DNA from: Acetobacter musti
GTDB taxonomy: Bacteria > Pseudomonadota > Alphaproteobacteria > Acetobacterales > Acetobacteraceae
Assembly (NCBI RefSeq): GCF_011516835.1
Contig: NZ_WOTB01000004.1
Span: forward strand, 124,001 to 188,000
Length of the DNA: 64,000 nt
Direction: 5' to 3'
The position numbers and the translations under genes were made by a program. Each line of letters starts with the position of its first letter. Position 1 is the stretch's first letter. Positions 45,706 to 53,479 of the stretch are shown here, in pieces. The notes beneath the pieces were generated by a model. The model saw nothing but the letters and a program-made list of their open reading frames with translations. It was not told the origin of the DNA and ran no database searches.

Positions 45706-46704
45706 ATGCGCGTTTTCAGATATGCGGCGGCGGTGCTTTCTGCTGCTTTTATGGTTACAACGGCGGCGAAAGCAGAGAGTACCATTACGCAAAGCGGTTT
45801 TACACCGCTGTACCTTGGTGTTGACATTGAGACAGCACGCGTGGATGGCAATCATGCTGATATTGTCAGGGTGGATCTGCATGCGCCTGGGCTGCATTTC
45901 GAGACCACCTCGGCCGGGGGGACATTAAATACGATTTCTGCTCCCCTTAGCCAGTTTGTTACGGATCACGATCTGCAGCTCGCGGTGAACGCGAATTTCT
46001 TCTCGCCGTGCTGCTCGTCATCGGTATCGCCTGAGAGTCTGATTGGTCTTGCTGTCGATCGCGGGCATGTTGTCTCCCAACCCTCTTATTCGGCCGGAAA
46101 CGGCAATGTCGTTCTGGTGCTTGACCGCGAAAACCATGCGGAAATCAAAACGCTGAAAAGCGCGGATGATCTTGATCTGGACAATGTTTATAATGCTGTG
46201 GCCGGTGACATGCTCGTGGTACGGAACGGTGTGAATGTTGCGCCGACGGACAACGCCGCGGGCAGCTTTGACGGGCCGAACCCGCGGACCGCGGCTGGTC
46301 TGTCCTTCAACCAGCGGTATCTTTATTTCGTGACAATTGATGGACGGATCAGTGGTTACAGCAGCGGGGCGTCGCTGGCTGAAACCGGTGATCTGATGGT
46401 TGCTGTCGGGGCCTGGAATGCGCTCAATCTGGATGGCGGTGCCTCTACCGAGATGGTGACGCGGAAGACTGCTCATTCGGACCCGTTCATTGTCAATAAT
46501 CCGAGCGGCGGTACGGAACGGATGGGTGCATCAGCGATCGGTTTCCGGGCGCTTCCTCTTCCGAAACATCCTCAGGCTCTCACATGGGAGTCCATGTTTG
46601 GCGGGCGGTTCTGGTCTGACCGTTCGGGTGTTCCGAGTTCGCTGGAAAAGGTCCGGGCGTATCTGTCGGCGAAAGCGTATCAGGACCTTGCTGATACCCA
46701 CTGA
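45706..46704 (+). CDS. Exported phosphodiester glycosidase family protein (NAGPA domain)
   Basis: The 332-residue protein has a signal peptide (cleavage near AKA, residue 23) and a NAGPA-type domain: LAVNANFFSPC near residue 90, NPRTAAGLS near 200, then ALNLDGGASTEMV near 245 and ERMGASAIGF. This fold was first known from the enzyme that uncovers mannose 6-phosphate by removing N-acetylglucosamine; bacterial members act on cell-wall or capsule sugars. A CCSSS segment after NFFSP is unusual. The ATG at 45706 has AAGGTCACAGG upstream. The mature enzyme would be periplasmic or secreted. Its substrate is not known. Confidence 0.87.
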   Translation: MRVFRYAAAVLSAAFMVTTAAKAESTITQSGFTPLYLGVDIETARVDGNHADIVRVDLHAPGLHFETTSAGGTLNTISAPLSQFVTDHDLQLAVNANFFSPCCSSSVSPESLIGLAVDRGHVVSQPSYSAGNGNVVLVLDRENHAEIKTLKSADDLDLDNVYNAVAGDMLVVRNGVNVAPTDNAAGSFDGPNPRTAAGLSFNQRYLYFVTIDGRISGYSSGASLAETGDLMVAVGAWNALNLDGGASTEMVTRKTAHSDPFIVNNPSGGTERMGASAIGFRALPLPKHPQALTWESMFGGRFWSDRSGVPSSLEKVRAYLSAKAYQDLADTH

Positions 46705-46773
46705 GCGATGTCAGATCTGAACATCGTTTCCGGCGTCATCAGGGATCGGCAGGCTGGTTTCGGGTGATGTGTG

Positions 46774-46900
46774 TTCAGGGCTCTGCCCTGAAACCAGCAA
46801 AGGGACGCGGCTCCTTTGATCCTGTTTTGTTTAAATAAACAGGTTTTCAAAGGTCTGCGACCTTTGCCGGGTCCGGGCAGAGCCCGGAGACTGATCCGGG
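46774..46900 (+). repeat. Family A repeat, full pair around AT core
   Basis: TTCAGGGCTCTGCCCTGAAA, GCAAAGGGACGCGGCTCC, TTTGTTTAAATAAACAGG core, CAAAGGTCTGCGACCTTTG and TCCGGGCAGAGCCCGGA. It begins about 70 bases after the glycosidase stop. Confidence 0.92.
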
Positions 46901-46957
46901 TTGCCGGATTGTTGGTGGTGGTCTGGTCGTATCGGTGTGCTGCGACTGGCACTGATT
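46881..46957 (-). repeat. queD-3'-end-like module attached to family A
   Basis: Clearly related to the module at 52621-52690 (shared GATCCGGGTTGCC and TATCGGTGTG) but with small insertions and deletions; hence a third, more worn copy of the queD-tail-like sequence. Confidence 0.6.
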
Positions 46958-46990
46958 TATGCCGGGAATGGTGGCTTCTGAGAGGCGTGT

Positions 46991-47112
46991 TTTCTCAGGG
47001 CTCTGCCCTGAAACCCGCAAAGAGACGCGGTCCCTTTGATCCCGGTTTATTTAAATAAATGGTTTGCAAAGGTCTGTGACCTTTGCCGGGTCCGGGCAGA
47101 GCCCGGAATCTG
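46991..47112 (+). repeat. Family A repeat, full pair abutting queD
   Basis: TCTCAGGGCTCTGCCCTGAA, GCAAAGAGACGCGGTCCCTT, TTTATTTAAATAAATGG core, GCAAAGGTCTGTGACCTTTG and TCCGGGCAGAGCCCGGA. Its last base is only ten bases from the queD stop codon. Confidence 0.93.
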
Positions 47113-47122
47113 AGCCGGGCGA

Positions 47123-47650
47123 TCAGGTATCGGCGATGGTCATGTCGGCGCGTCGCCACCAGCACTGTTCCGGTGGTCTGGGGGCGGGGAGGAAGTCGAG
47201 CGGGTTGCCGCTGAATTCGACGGTGTTGGTGGGTGTTTCCTGCAGGGTGATGGTTTTGCAGCGGAGGAGGTCGCCGTCGGCAAGAAGCATGGCGTCGAGT
47301 TTGGCCTTCATCAGACAGGCCATCAGCTCGGTTGTGGGATCTCCGGGGGTGACGATGATCCGTGCGGCGCGGGCGGGTTCGTGCGTGCGGAACCAGGCGA
47401 GCAGGGGGTCGTCTTCGGCGAGTTGCAGGGCGTGGTCGAGGCGTTCGTCGACGAAGCGGTGCCAGCCGCTTTTGGCGCGCTGGAACGAGACCGGCATGTT
47501 GCTGTGGCCGTCGAGCCGGGCTGAGGCCGTGGGTTCGAGGCGGATTGTGACGAATTCGTTGTGGCCGTGGGGGAGGGCGCAGCTTTCGCTGGCGCCGTGG
47601 ATCAGGCGGTGGCCCATGGAGAAGCGGCGGGTGAAGATCAGGTCAGGCAT
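47123..47650 (-). CDS. queD: 6-Carboxy-5,6,7,8-tetrahydropterin synthase
   Basis: The 175-residue protein has [11 protein letters not shown], then the Cys/His cluster [11 protein letters not shown] (catalytic Cys near residue 24 and zinc His pair), the third zinc His in GHRL, and DPTTELMA and [11 protein letters not shown] blocks. QueD makes 6-carboxytetrahydropterin from dihydroneopterin triphosphate for queuosine. Its first eight bases overlap the queC stop. Its last 14 codons ([14 protein letters not shown]) are echoed at three repeat modules nearby, and family A repeats sit directly after the stop. The C-terminal WW-x-R-x-DMTI pattern looks native to the family, so the gene is probably the source rather than the target. 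Confidence 0.93.
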   Translation of the reverse strand: MPDLIFTRRFSMGHRLIHGASESCALPHGHNEFVTIRLEPTASARLDGHSNMPVSFQRAKSGWHRFVDERLDHALQLAEDDPLLAWFRTHEPARAARIIVTPGDPTTELMACLMKAKLDAMLLADGDLLRCKTITLQETPTNTVEFSGNPLDFLPAPRPPEQCWWRRADMTIADT

Positions 47651-48410
47651 GGGTCTGATCCGGAGAGTGACCTGTCAGCGCCGCTTCGTACTGTTCCCAG
47701 CCGCTGCGGCGCAGATTGCAGGCCGGGCAGGTGCCGCAGCCATGGCCCCAGGGGTGAAGCGTGCCGCGTGTGCCGAGATAGCAGCTGTGGCTTTCGTGGT
47801 TGATGAGCGTGACCAGCTTTGTGCCGCCGAGGCTTTCGGCGAGGGCCCAGGTCTGCGCCTTGTCGATCCACATCAGCGGCGTGTGCAGGACGAAGCGCGT
47901 GTCCATGCCGAGATTGAGGGCGACCTGCATGGCTTTGATCGTGTCGTCGCGGCAGTCGGGGTAACCTGAGTAGTCGGTTTCGCAGACGCCGGTGACGATG
48001 TGGCGGAGGCCGCGCCGGTAGGCGAGGGCGGCGGCGAAGGTCAGGAAGATGAGGTTGCGGCCGGGGACGAAGGTGCTGGGCAGGCCGCTTTCGCTCATGG
48101 TGATTTCGGTTTCGCGGGTGAGGGCGGTTTCCGAAACCTTGCCGAGCGCGTCGAGGGCGATGGTGTGATCGGGGCCGAGGGCGGCTTTCCATGACGGGTC
48201 GATTTTCGTCATGCCGGTGCGCAGCGTGTCGCGGCAGGCGAGTTCGACGGCGTGGCGCTGGCCGTAATCGAAGCCGAGGGTTTCCACGCGGTCGAAGCGG
48301 TCGAGCGCCCAGGCGAGGCAGGTGGCGGAATCCTGGCCGCCGGAGAAGACGACGAGGGCGCTGTTCTGTCCGGAAGCGGGGGCGGGGCTGGGGATGGGGC
48401 TTGCGGTCAT
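47643..48410 (-). CDS. queC: 7-Cyano-7-deazaguanine synthase
   Basis: The 255-residue protein has the PP-loop motif [17 protein letters not shown] near residue 19, [21 protein letters not shown] and a C-terminal zinc site, with Cys residues in SCYLG and CGTCPAC. QueC converts 7-carboxy-7-deazaguanine to preQ0 with ATP and ammonia. It starts two bases after the queE stop, and the queD start overlaps its stop, so the three genes form one operon in the order queE-queC-queD. No queF is in the window. The N-terminal ten residues (Pro/Ser-rich) are an ordinary extension. Confidence 0.96.
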   Translation of the reverse strand: MTASPIPSPAPASGQNSALVVFSGGQDSATCLAWALDRFDRVETLGFDYGQRHAVELACRDTLRTGMTKIDPSWKAALGPDHTIALDALGKVSETALTRETEITMSESGLPSTFVPGRNLIFLTFAAALAYRRGLRHIVTGVCETDYSGYPDCRDDTIKAMQVALNLGMDTRFVLHTPLMWIDKAQTWALAESLGGTKLVTLINHESHSCYLGTRGTLHPWGHGCGTCPACNLRRSGWEQYEAALTGHSPDQTHA

Positions 48411-48412
48411 GA

Positions 48413-49048
48413 TCAGGGGATTCCGATCAGTTTGTGGGTTTGCAGTGAGAGACGCCAGCGCGGGTGTTCGAGACAGTATTGTGTCGCGGCATCTGTATTG
48501 GCTTTCTGATCGGGGCCATCCATGGGCTGGAGCCAGAACTGCTCGAAATCGAGTGCCAGGAAATCCTGCGGGTCGAAGGCGGTCTGGGGGAAGACGAGTT
48601 TCAGTTCCTGGCCGCTTTTCTGGACGAGTGTGCTGCCGGCTTTCGGGCTGATGCAGAGCCAGTCGATGCCGGGCGGGGCGGCGATGGTGCCGTTGCTTTC
48701 GACGGCGATGGTGAAGCCCTGTTCATGGACGGCGTCGATGAGGGCGGCATCGAGCTGGAGCAGGGGTTCGCCGCCGGTGAAGACGACGAAACGTCGGTCT
48801 CTTCCGGGCGCGGGCCATGTGGCGGCGATGGCTGTGGCGAGGCTGATGGCGCTGTCGAAGCGGCCGCCGCCGGGGCCGTCGGTGCCGATGAAGTCCGTGT
48901 CGCAGAACTGGCAGGTGGCCTTGTCGCGGTCGGCTTCGCGGCCGGTCCAGAGATTGCAGCCGGCGAAGCGGCAGAACACGGCGGCGCGGCCGGTCTGGCC
49001 GCCCTCGCCCTGCAGGGTGTGGAAGAGTTCCTTCACGGAGTAGGTCAT
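48413..49048 (-). CDS. queE: 7-Carboxy-7-deazaguanine synthase (radical SAM)
   Basis: The 211-residue protein starts [20 protein letters not shown] and has the QueE radical-SAM cluster CRFAGCNLW...TCQFCDTDF, in which the 14-residue insert separates the first Cys from the CxxC pair, as in the Gram-negative form. It then shows [13 protein letters not shown]. QueE makes 7-carboxy-7-deazaguanine from carboxytetrahydropterin with SAM and Mg2+. The ATG at 49048 gives the family N-terminus; a TTG at 49084 opens the frame. No strong ribosome binding site is visible. It heads the queECD operon. Confidence 0.95.
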   Translation of the reverse strand: MTYSVKELFHTLQGEGGQTGRAAVFCRFAGCNLWTGREADRDKATCQFCDTDFIGTDGPGGGRFDSAISLATAIAATWPAPGRDRRFVVFTGGEPLLQLDAALIDAVHEQGFTIAVESNGTIAAPPGIDWLCISPKAGSTLVQKSGQELKLVFPQTAFDPQDFLALDFEQFWLQPMDGPDQKANTDAATQYCLEHPRWRLSLQTHKLIGIP

Positions 49049-49284
49049 GCGCGGTGATGTCGGCCAGAGAGGCGGGGAAGGCAAGGGGGGATTAGGCGAA
49101 ATCGCGGGTGGGCCGGGGTTTCTGTTCTGAAAGTTGTCCTGGGATGCGGGTCGCGGAGGGCGGGTTTTCGGGGTTTGTCCGGGTGCGCCGAAGGGATGGG
49201 GGCTTTTTGATTCGGTCTGCTGGAGACTGCTTCGAAAGTCTGATTGTGAAATTTTCTGTCAGTTATAAAGGCGGTTCTGGGGAG

Positions 49285-49347
49285 GGTTTTTGGGAAAGCT
49301 TTGGGGAATGCCGCCTTTTTGAAAAAAGGCGGCGCCCAAAAACTTTT
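49285..49347 (-). repeat. Family B repeat, partly decayed
   Basis: GGGTTTTTGGGAAAGCTTTG, then GCCGCCTTTTT with AAAAAAGGCGGC and GCCCAAAAACTTTTG. One inner hairpin is lost, the other intact. An upstream extension (AAAGTCTGATTGTGAAATTT) matches the flank of the copy at 50628. Confidence 0.8.
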
Positions 49348-49412
49348 GTTTTTTTTATAGGGGATTTGCGTGGGGTGTTTTTCGGGTTGAGGCGGGCAGG
49401 CGAGGGGGATGT

Positions 49413-49431
49413 AAAAATATAATATTATCAG
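49413..49431. repeat. 19-bp AT-rich direct repeat, left copy
   Basis: AAAAATATAATATTATCAG, identical to 50759-50777. Both lie 60-70 bases beyond a family B element, on either side of the double-glycine peptide gene. Confidence 0.85.
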
Positions 49432-49806
49432 TGTGTTGTGAATTTTTTCTGCGTTTTCTGAGAGAGCTTTTCTGAGGGTGTTATGCACGGTGTATTTTCG
49501 CGTGATGAAGCCTGTTTTGTTTCCTGTCCGTAAATATATGAACGTCCTGTTCTGACTGGCATGGTCGTGCTGGCGGGTGTTCAGGGTGGATTTCGGCGTG
49601 TGGAAGCGGGGCATTGCGGGGAGGAGATGATGCGTTTCCGACTGGGGCGGAGCGGTTTACCGGGGGAATGTGTTTTCTGAGCGGGTGTTTTCTGTAAATC
49701 AATGACTTATTTTAAGTATAAAGTTCAGATTTATGATATATTTATTATAATTTATGGTATATTTATATAAATAAATTTCCTGTTCCGGGTTCATGCTCTG
49801 GTTCTG

Positions 49807-49849
49807 TCTTGGGATAATATAAGTATTAACGTTTTATTATCTTGGGATA
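49807..49849. promoter_or_regulatory. Spaced direct repeat TCTTGGGATA, possible regulator site
   Basis: TCTTGGGATA occurs at 49807-49816 and 49840-49849, 33 bases apart (about three helical turns), in an AT-rich stretch 75-115 bases before the peptide gene. Confidence 0.4.
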
Positions 49850-49887
49850 TTTCGCGGCGGACTGTTACATCGTTTTTATCAGATGAC

Positions 49888-49905
49888 CCTGAAACATGTT
49901 TCAGG
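49888..49905. promoter_or_regulatory. Perfect 18-bp palindrome before the peptide gene
   Basis: CCTGAAACATGTTTCAGG is a perfect palindrome ending 17 bases before the ATG and just before the ribosome binding site. It may be an operator or, as RNA, a hairpin affecting translation. Confidence 0.45.
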
Positions 49906-49922
49906 AAATGGAGTGAAATACG

Positions 49923-50330
49923 ATGTCCACCATGCGCGAACTGTCTGTCTCTGAACTCGATGCCGTATCCGGCGGCTGCCAGGTTTTTTCTGGCGGCTGT
50001 GCGCCTCATCCGTCATGTGCGCCGTCCACTTCGGTGTCCGGGATGATCGGGGCGTATGCGGGCTTCCTCGCGGGCATGTATAATGTTGAGGCGGATTACT
50101 TCAATCATGCGAGCTGCTCCACGATCGCCAGCGCCTGGCAGGATGTGGGAACGGATATGAAGCTCGGCTATTCCGCGACGCAGAACATGTCGGTTTCGGC
50201 GGCCACCAGTTTTCTGAAGCAGACGATTTCTGCCATTCAGGGTGCTGAGACGTTCGGCAAGTGCGGTTCTGTGGTTGCCGCCTCGACGATTGCTTTCCCG
50301 ACGATCACGCCGGGTGGCTTCGGCAGCTGA
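49923..50330 (+). CDS. Double-glycine-leader peptide precursor, bacteriocin-like
   Basis: The 135-residue product begins MSTMRELSVSELDAVSGG, a textbook double-glycine leader (hydrophobic residues at the usual positions, Glu-Leu-Asp, Gly-Gly at 17-18), processed in known systems by C39 peptidase-ABC exporters. The mature part of 117 residues is rich in Gly, Ala and Ser, has five cysteines (three in CQVFSGGCAPHPSC) and a hydrophobic GMIGAYAGFLAGMY stretch. This resembles class II bacteriocins but is longer than most. The ATG at 49923 has GGAG nine bases upstream; an ATG at 49932 is also possible. No exporter or immunity gene is adjacent. A strong terminator follows, so it is a single-gene unit. 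Confidence 0.75.
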   Translation: MSTMRELSVSELDAVSGGCQVFSGGCAPHPSCAPSTSVSGMIGAYAGFLAGMYNVEADYFNHASCSTIASAWQDVGTDMKLGYSATQNMSVSAATSFLKQTISAIQGAETFGKCGSVVAASTIAFPTITPGGFGS

Positions 50331-50348
50331 TCCGCGGCCTTTTTGTTT

Positions 50349-50408
50349 CCGGTATTCTGACATGGTTCCCCTGTTTCGGGGTTTTATGTCGGGATACCGG
50401 CTTTTTTT
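50349..50408 (+). terminator. Intrinsic terminator of the double-glycine peptide gene
   Basis: CCGGTATTCTGACAT pairs with ATGTCGGGATACCGG (two G-U pairs) and is followed by seven T. It lies 19 bases after the stop codon. Confidence 0.85.
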
Positions 50409-50451
50409 GTCTGGTGTTTGTATAGTTTGCTGATACCGGCGTGGTGTTTTT

Positions 50452-50511
50452 CGGGGCTTTACTTCGAACCCCGCAAAGGGACGCGGCCCCTTTGATCCCG
50501 GTTTGTTGAAA
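50452..50511 (+). repeat. Family A repeat, half-unit
   Basis: GGGGCTTTACTTCGAACCCC, GCAAAGGGACGCGGCCCCTT arms and GATCCCGGTTTGTTG. The first hairpin is worn. Confidence 0.8.
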
Positions 50512-50627
50512 TTAAGAAGTGAAAAGCAGGGTTCCTGCTCTGTCTCCTGTTCGTAAAATATATAAACGTCTTTATTTCAGAGGCTGCTGCAAAAGCCTTC
50601 TCGTGAAATCCCTTGTAAATTATAAAG

Positions 50628-50706
50628 AAGTTTTTGGTGAAGCTTTTTCCAAAAAGCTTCAGAAGACACCGCCTTTTTGAAAAAAGGCGGCACCCAAAAA
50701 CTTTTA
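50628..50706 (+). repeat. Family B repeat (orientation 1)
   Basis: GAAGTTTTTGGTG, GAAGCTTTTTCCAAAAAGC arms, GCCTTTTTGAAAAAAGGCGG arms and CACCCAAAAACTTTT. An upstream extension, GAGGCTGCTGCAAAAGCCTT, forms one more hairpin. Confidence 0.92.
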
Positions 50707-50758
50707 TTATTTTTATCAGGAATTTATCGTGGGGTGCCTTTTGATTCTGTCTGGGACG

Positions 50759-50777
50759 AAAAATATAATATTATCAG
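50759..50777. repeat. 19-bp AT-rich direct repeat, right copy
   Basis: AAAAATATAATATTATCAG, identical to 49413-49431, 1346 bases apart in the same orientation. Confidence 0.85.
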
Positions 50778-50804
50778 TTTTTATGAAATCTTTTGAAGCA
50801 TATC

Positions 50805-50868
50805 CTTAACAAATCGGGATCAAAGGGACCGCGTCCCTTTGCGGGTTTCAGGGCAGAGTCCTGAGAAG
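50805..50868 (-). repeat. Family A repeat, half-unit
   Basis: AACAAATCGGGATCAAAGGG with CCCTTTG partner, then CAGGGCAGAGTCCTG. Lies about 200 bases before sthA. Confidence 0.85.
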
Positions 50869-51064
50869 CAACCTCGCCTGGATGCGCAACATACATAAAC
50901 GCTCTTTGTTTCGTATTATGTCATGTCGCGGTTTTTTCTGAATCAGATTGTTGATTCAGGTTTTCTCCGGATGGCCTCATGACGGTTCTGGCGCCGGAAT
51001 CCTGAATTTCGGGAAACCGGCGGGTCTGCTGTGCGTCTGATGTCCATATCGTCAGGAGACGCAT

Positions 51065-52492
51065 ATGGCTGGCGCCTGGGATTACGACATCGTTGTGATT
51101 GGCAGTGGTCCTGCGGGGCGTCGTGCGGCGGTGCAGGCTGCCAAGCTGGGGCATTCCGCTCTCGTTGTGGAAAAAAGCAGCGCGGTCGGGGGCGCCTGTG
51201 TTCATACCGGCACGATTCCGTCGAAAGCATTGCGGGAAACGGTGCTCAGTCTTACCGGCTGGCGGGAGCGCGGGATTTACGGGGCTGGCTGGCGGATCAA
51301 GAAAGACATCACGGCGGCTGATCTGCGGATGCGTCTCGATCAGACGATCCGGCGCGAGGTTGACGTTCTCGATCATCAGTTCGCACGCAACGGCGTGTCG
51401 GTCGCGCACGGGGCGGCGTGGTTTGTCGATTCTCATCATATCGGGATTGTTTCAGATCCGGAGCAGCCTTTGCGTGTCGTGTCTGCCGGCTGTGTTGTCA
51501 TTGCTGTAGGGACGAGGCCTTTGCGGCCGGGTGACGTGCCTTTCGATGATCGCATTATTGTTGACAGCGACAGCATTCTGACACCTGAGACGCTGCCGCG
51601 TTCTCTCACTGTGATCGGCGCGGGGGTGATTGGCATTGAATATGCCACGATCTTCGCGGCTCTGGATGTGCGCGTGACGCTGGTCGATGCGCGGGACACG
51701 ATTCTCGAGTTCATCGATCGTGAGATCGTCGACGATTTTATGCATCATCTGCGTGACTGCGGGATGGATCTGCGAACGGGTGTGCGGGTCGCTTCCGTTC
51801 GCGTGGACAAGGGTCAGGCGGTGGCGGATCTGGAGGACGGACGTCATGTCTGCTCGGATATGCTGCTCTATACGGGAGGGCGGGTCGGGGCGACGGACGG
51901 GCTCGGTCTGGAGGCGTGCGGATTGCAGGCCGATGCGCGGGGGCGGCTGAAGGTCGATCCCGTGACATTGCAGACATCGGTGCCAGGGATTTACGCGGCG
52001 GGGGATGTGATCGGGTTTCCGTCTCTGGCGGCGACGTCTCTGGAGCAGGGGCGGATTGCGGCGTGTCATGCGTTTGGCTGTGCGCTGCCGGCGCCGGAGG
52101 AGGTGTTTCCGTATGGCATTTATTCCGTGCCTGAGATCTCGACGATCGGGATGAGCGAGGATCAGGTGCGCGAAAAGGAGATTCCGTATGAATGCGGGAT
52201 TGCGCGGTTCCGGGAGACGTCGCGCGGGCATGTGATGGGGCTGGGCAGCGGGATGCTGAAGCTGGTTGTTTCACGGGAAACGAGGAAGCTGCTCGGGGTT
52301 CATATTGTTGGCGAGAGCGCCACGGAACTGATCCATATCGGGCAGGCTGTTCTCAATCTTGGCGGAACATTCGATTATTTTCTTAACGCCACCTTTAATT
52401 ATCCGACGCTGGCGGAAGCGTATAAAATCGCGGCGCTGGATGCGTGGAACCGGCTGATGCCGCGTCAGGAGCGGGGACGGGCGCCATTGTGA
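51065..52492 (+). CDS. sthA: Si-specific NAD(P)+ transhydrogenase (soluble)
   Basis: The 475-residue flavoprotein has the FAD motif VVIGSGPAGRRAA near residue 10, GGACVHTGTIPSKALRE, in which the second redox Cys of the disulfide reductase family is Thr, the NAD(P) motif VIGAGVIGIEY and a C-terminal NYPTLAEAYKIAALDAWN. Loss of the second Cys with retention of the fold is diagnostic of SthA, which moves hydride between NADPH and NAD+. It is cytoplasmic. The ATG at 51065 has AGGAGA seven bases upstream. In strongly oxidising bacteria it may balance NADPH. Repeats flank it on both sides, and it has no operon partner. Confidence 0.93.
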   Translation: MAGAWDYDIVVIGSGPAGRRAAVQAAKLGHSALVVEKSSAVGGACVHTGTIPSKALRETVLSLTGWRERGIYGAGWRIKKDITAADLRMRLDQTIRREVDVLDHQFARNGVSVAHGAAWFVDSHHIGIVSDPEQPLRVVSAGCVVIAVGTRPLRPGDVPFDDRIIVDSDSILTPETLPRSLTVIGAGVIGIEYATIFAALDVRVTLVDARDTILEFIDREIVDDFMHHLRDCGMDLRTGVRVASVRVDKGQAVADLEDGRHVCSDMLLYTGGRVGATDGLGLEACGLQADARGRLKVDPVTLQTSVPGIYAAGDVIGFPSLAATSLEQGRIAACHAFGCALPAPEEVFPYGIYSVPEISTIGMSEDQVREKEIPYECGIARFRETSRGHVMGLGSGMLKLVVSRETRKLLGVHIVGESATELIHIGQAVLNLGGTFDYFLNATFNYPTLAEAYKIAALDAWNRLMPRQERGRAPL

Positions 52493-52507
52493 GGTCGGGA
52501 GCGGGTT

Positions 52508-52635
52508 TGCGGGCGGGGCTCTGCCCCGCGCCCCGCAAAGGGACGCGGTCCCTTTGATCCCGGTTTGTTAAAATAAACGGGTTTGCAAAGGTCTGCGACC
52601 TTTGCCGGGTCCGGGGTGGAGCCCGGGATCTGATC
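52508..52635 (+). repeat. Family A repeat, full pair around AT core
   Basis: GGCGGGGCTCTGCCCCG, GCAAAGGGACGCGGTCCCTT arms, TTTGTTAAAATAAACGGG core, GCAAAGGTCTGCGACCTTTG and GCCGGGTCCGGGGTGGAGCC. It starts 16 bases after the sthA stop. Confidence 0.92.
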
Positions 52636-52690
52636 CGGGTTGCCAGATATTGGTAATGGCCGTTTCGGTGTGTTGTCACCGGCATTGTTT
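52621..52690 (-). repeat. queD-3'-end-like module attached to family A
   Basis: Aligns without gaps to 47101-47170 (end of a family A unit plus the queD 3' end): 50 of 70 bases identical by hand count, 17 of the 20 differences being transitions. The queD stop is replaced by TGG, so no coding role is likely. Confidence 0.75.
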
Positions 52691-52724
52691 ATGTCGGGAA
52701 TGCAGGTTTCAGGCTGGTCTGTTT

Positions 52725-52850
52725 TGTCAGGGCTCTGCCCTGAAACCCGCAAAGGGGCGCGGCCCCTTTGATCCCGGTTTGTTTAAATAAATGGGTTTGC
52801 AAAGGTCTGTGGCCTTTGCCGGGTCCGGGCAGAGCCCGGAATCTGATCCC
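52725..52850 (+). repeat. Family A repeat, full pair around AT core
   Basis: GTCAGGGCTCTGCCCTGAAA, GCAAAGGGGCGCGGCCCCTT arms, TTTGTTTAAATAAATGGG core, GCAAAGGTCTGTGGCCTTTG and TCCGGGCAGAGCCCGGA. It ends about 20 bases before the stop of the AhpD-like gene. Confidence 0.93.
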
Positions 52851-52868
52851 GGTTTGGCTGACGGGACG

Positions 52869-53222
52869 TCAGCTTTCCTTTTTCACTGCGTCGAAGGCGT
52901 CGAGGATGCGGGTGGAATAGACCAGGGCGGCGCCGGCGTTCAGGGCGATGGCGACGCTGAGGGCTTCACCGATTTCGTCGCGGGTTGCGCCGGCTTTGGC
53001 GGCTTCGGCGGCGTGGATGGTGATGCAGCCGTCGCAGCGTGTGGTGGCGGCGACGGCGAGGGCGATCAGTTCGCGGGTTTTTGCGTCCAGGTGGTTCGTT
53101 TTTTCGCCGGCGCCGTTCAGGGCGAGGACGGAGGAGACGGTATCCGGTGAAACTTTTGCGTAGTCGCCAATGGCTTTGCCAAGATGTTCGCGGCGGGCGT
53201 TCCAGTCAGTCCAGTCGGTCAC
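52869..53222 (-). CDS. AhpD-like carboxymuconolactone decarboxylase family protein
   Basis: The 117-residue protein has the family core: LDAKTRELIALAVAATTRCDGC with the redox CxxC (CDGC) and the following His, ITIHAAEAAKAGATRDEI, and a final helix. This is the small AhpD-like type, with a peroxidase-associated CxxC rather than a true decarboxylase. It probably works in thiol-based redox defence in the cytoplasm. The start is GTG at 53222 with AAAGGTG upstream. It diverges from zapE and converges on sthA across two family A repeats. Confidence 0.88.
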   Translation of the reverse strand: MTDWTDWNARREHLGKAIGDYAKVSPDTVSSVLALNGAGEKTNHLDAKTRELIALAVAATTRCDGCITIHAAEAAKAGATRDEIGEALSVAIALNAGAALVYSTRILDAFDAVKKES

Positions 53223-53479
53223 GATGCGGCACCTTTGTATTCGGATGGGTACGAACTCCCGGTTACGCGCTCCGGCAGGGACGGAACGCGTTCCGTGGAG
53301 AGGGATGGCTCTGACGTCCTGCGAATGGACGCCAGAGCTTCTTTTTTCAGAGGTAACGCCTTGCGGGTGGAAATGGACAGCGCCGGTTTATTCACCAGCG
53401 CGTGAGCTGGTTTTCACGACACGGTGTGGGTGGCCGTGCGAATCTTGCTGACGGGCGCTGGTCTCGCTATCGGCTGAGT

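Larger units (their letters stand above)
49049..49922. other. Long gap between queE and the double-glycine peptide gene
   Basis: No gene is supported. It holds a family B element, the AT tag at 49413-49431, a strongly AT-rich block at about 49695-49785, a spaced direct repeat at 49807-49849 and a perfect palindrome at 49888-49905. The last three most likely form the control region of the peptide gene at 49923. Confidence 0.6.

Noticed and set aside
45047..47112. CRISPR-like array of regularly repeated hairpins
   Set aside because: The repeated units are not evenly spaced, the gaps between them are themselves repeated, and no cas genes are present; these are interspersed palindromic repeats.
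52395..52752. Minus-strand frames across the repeats after sthA
   Set aside because: They are the translated family A repeat and queD-like module, with stops in the queD-homologous frame; not coding.
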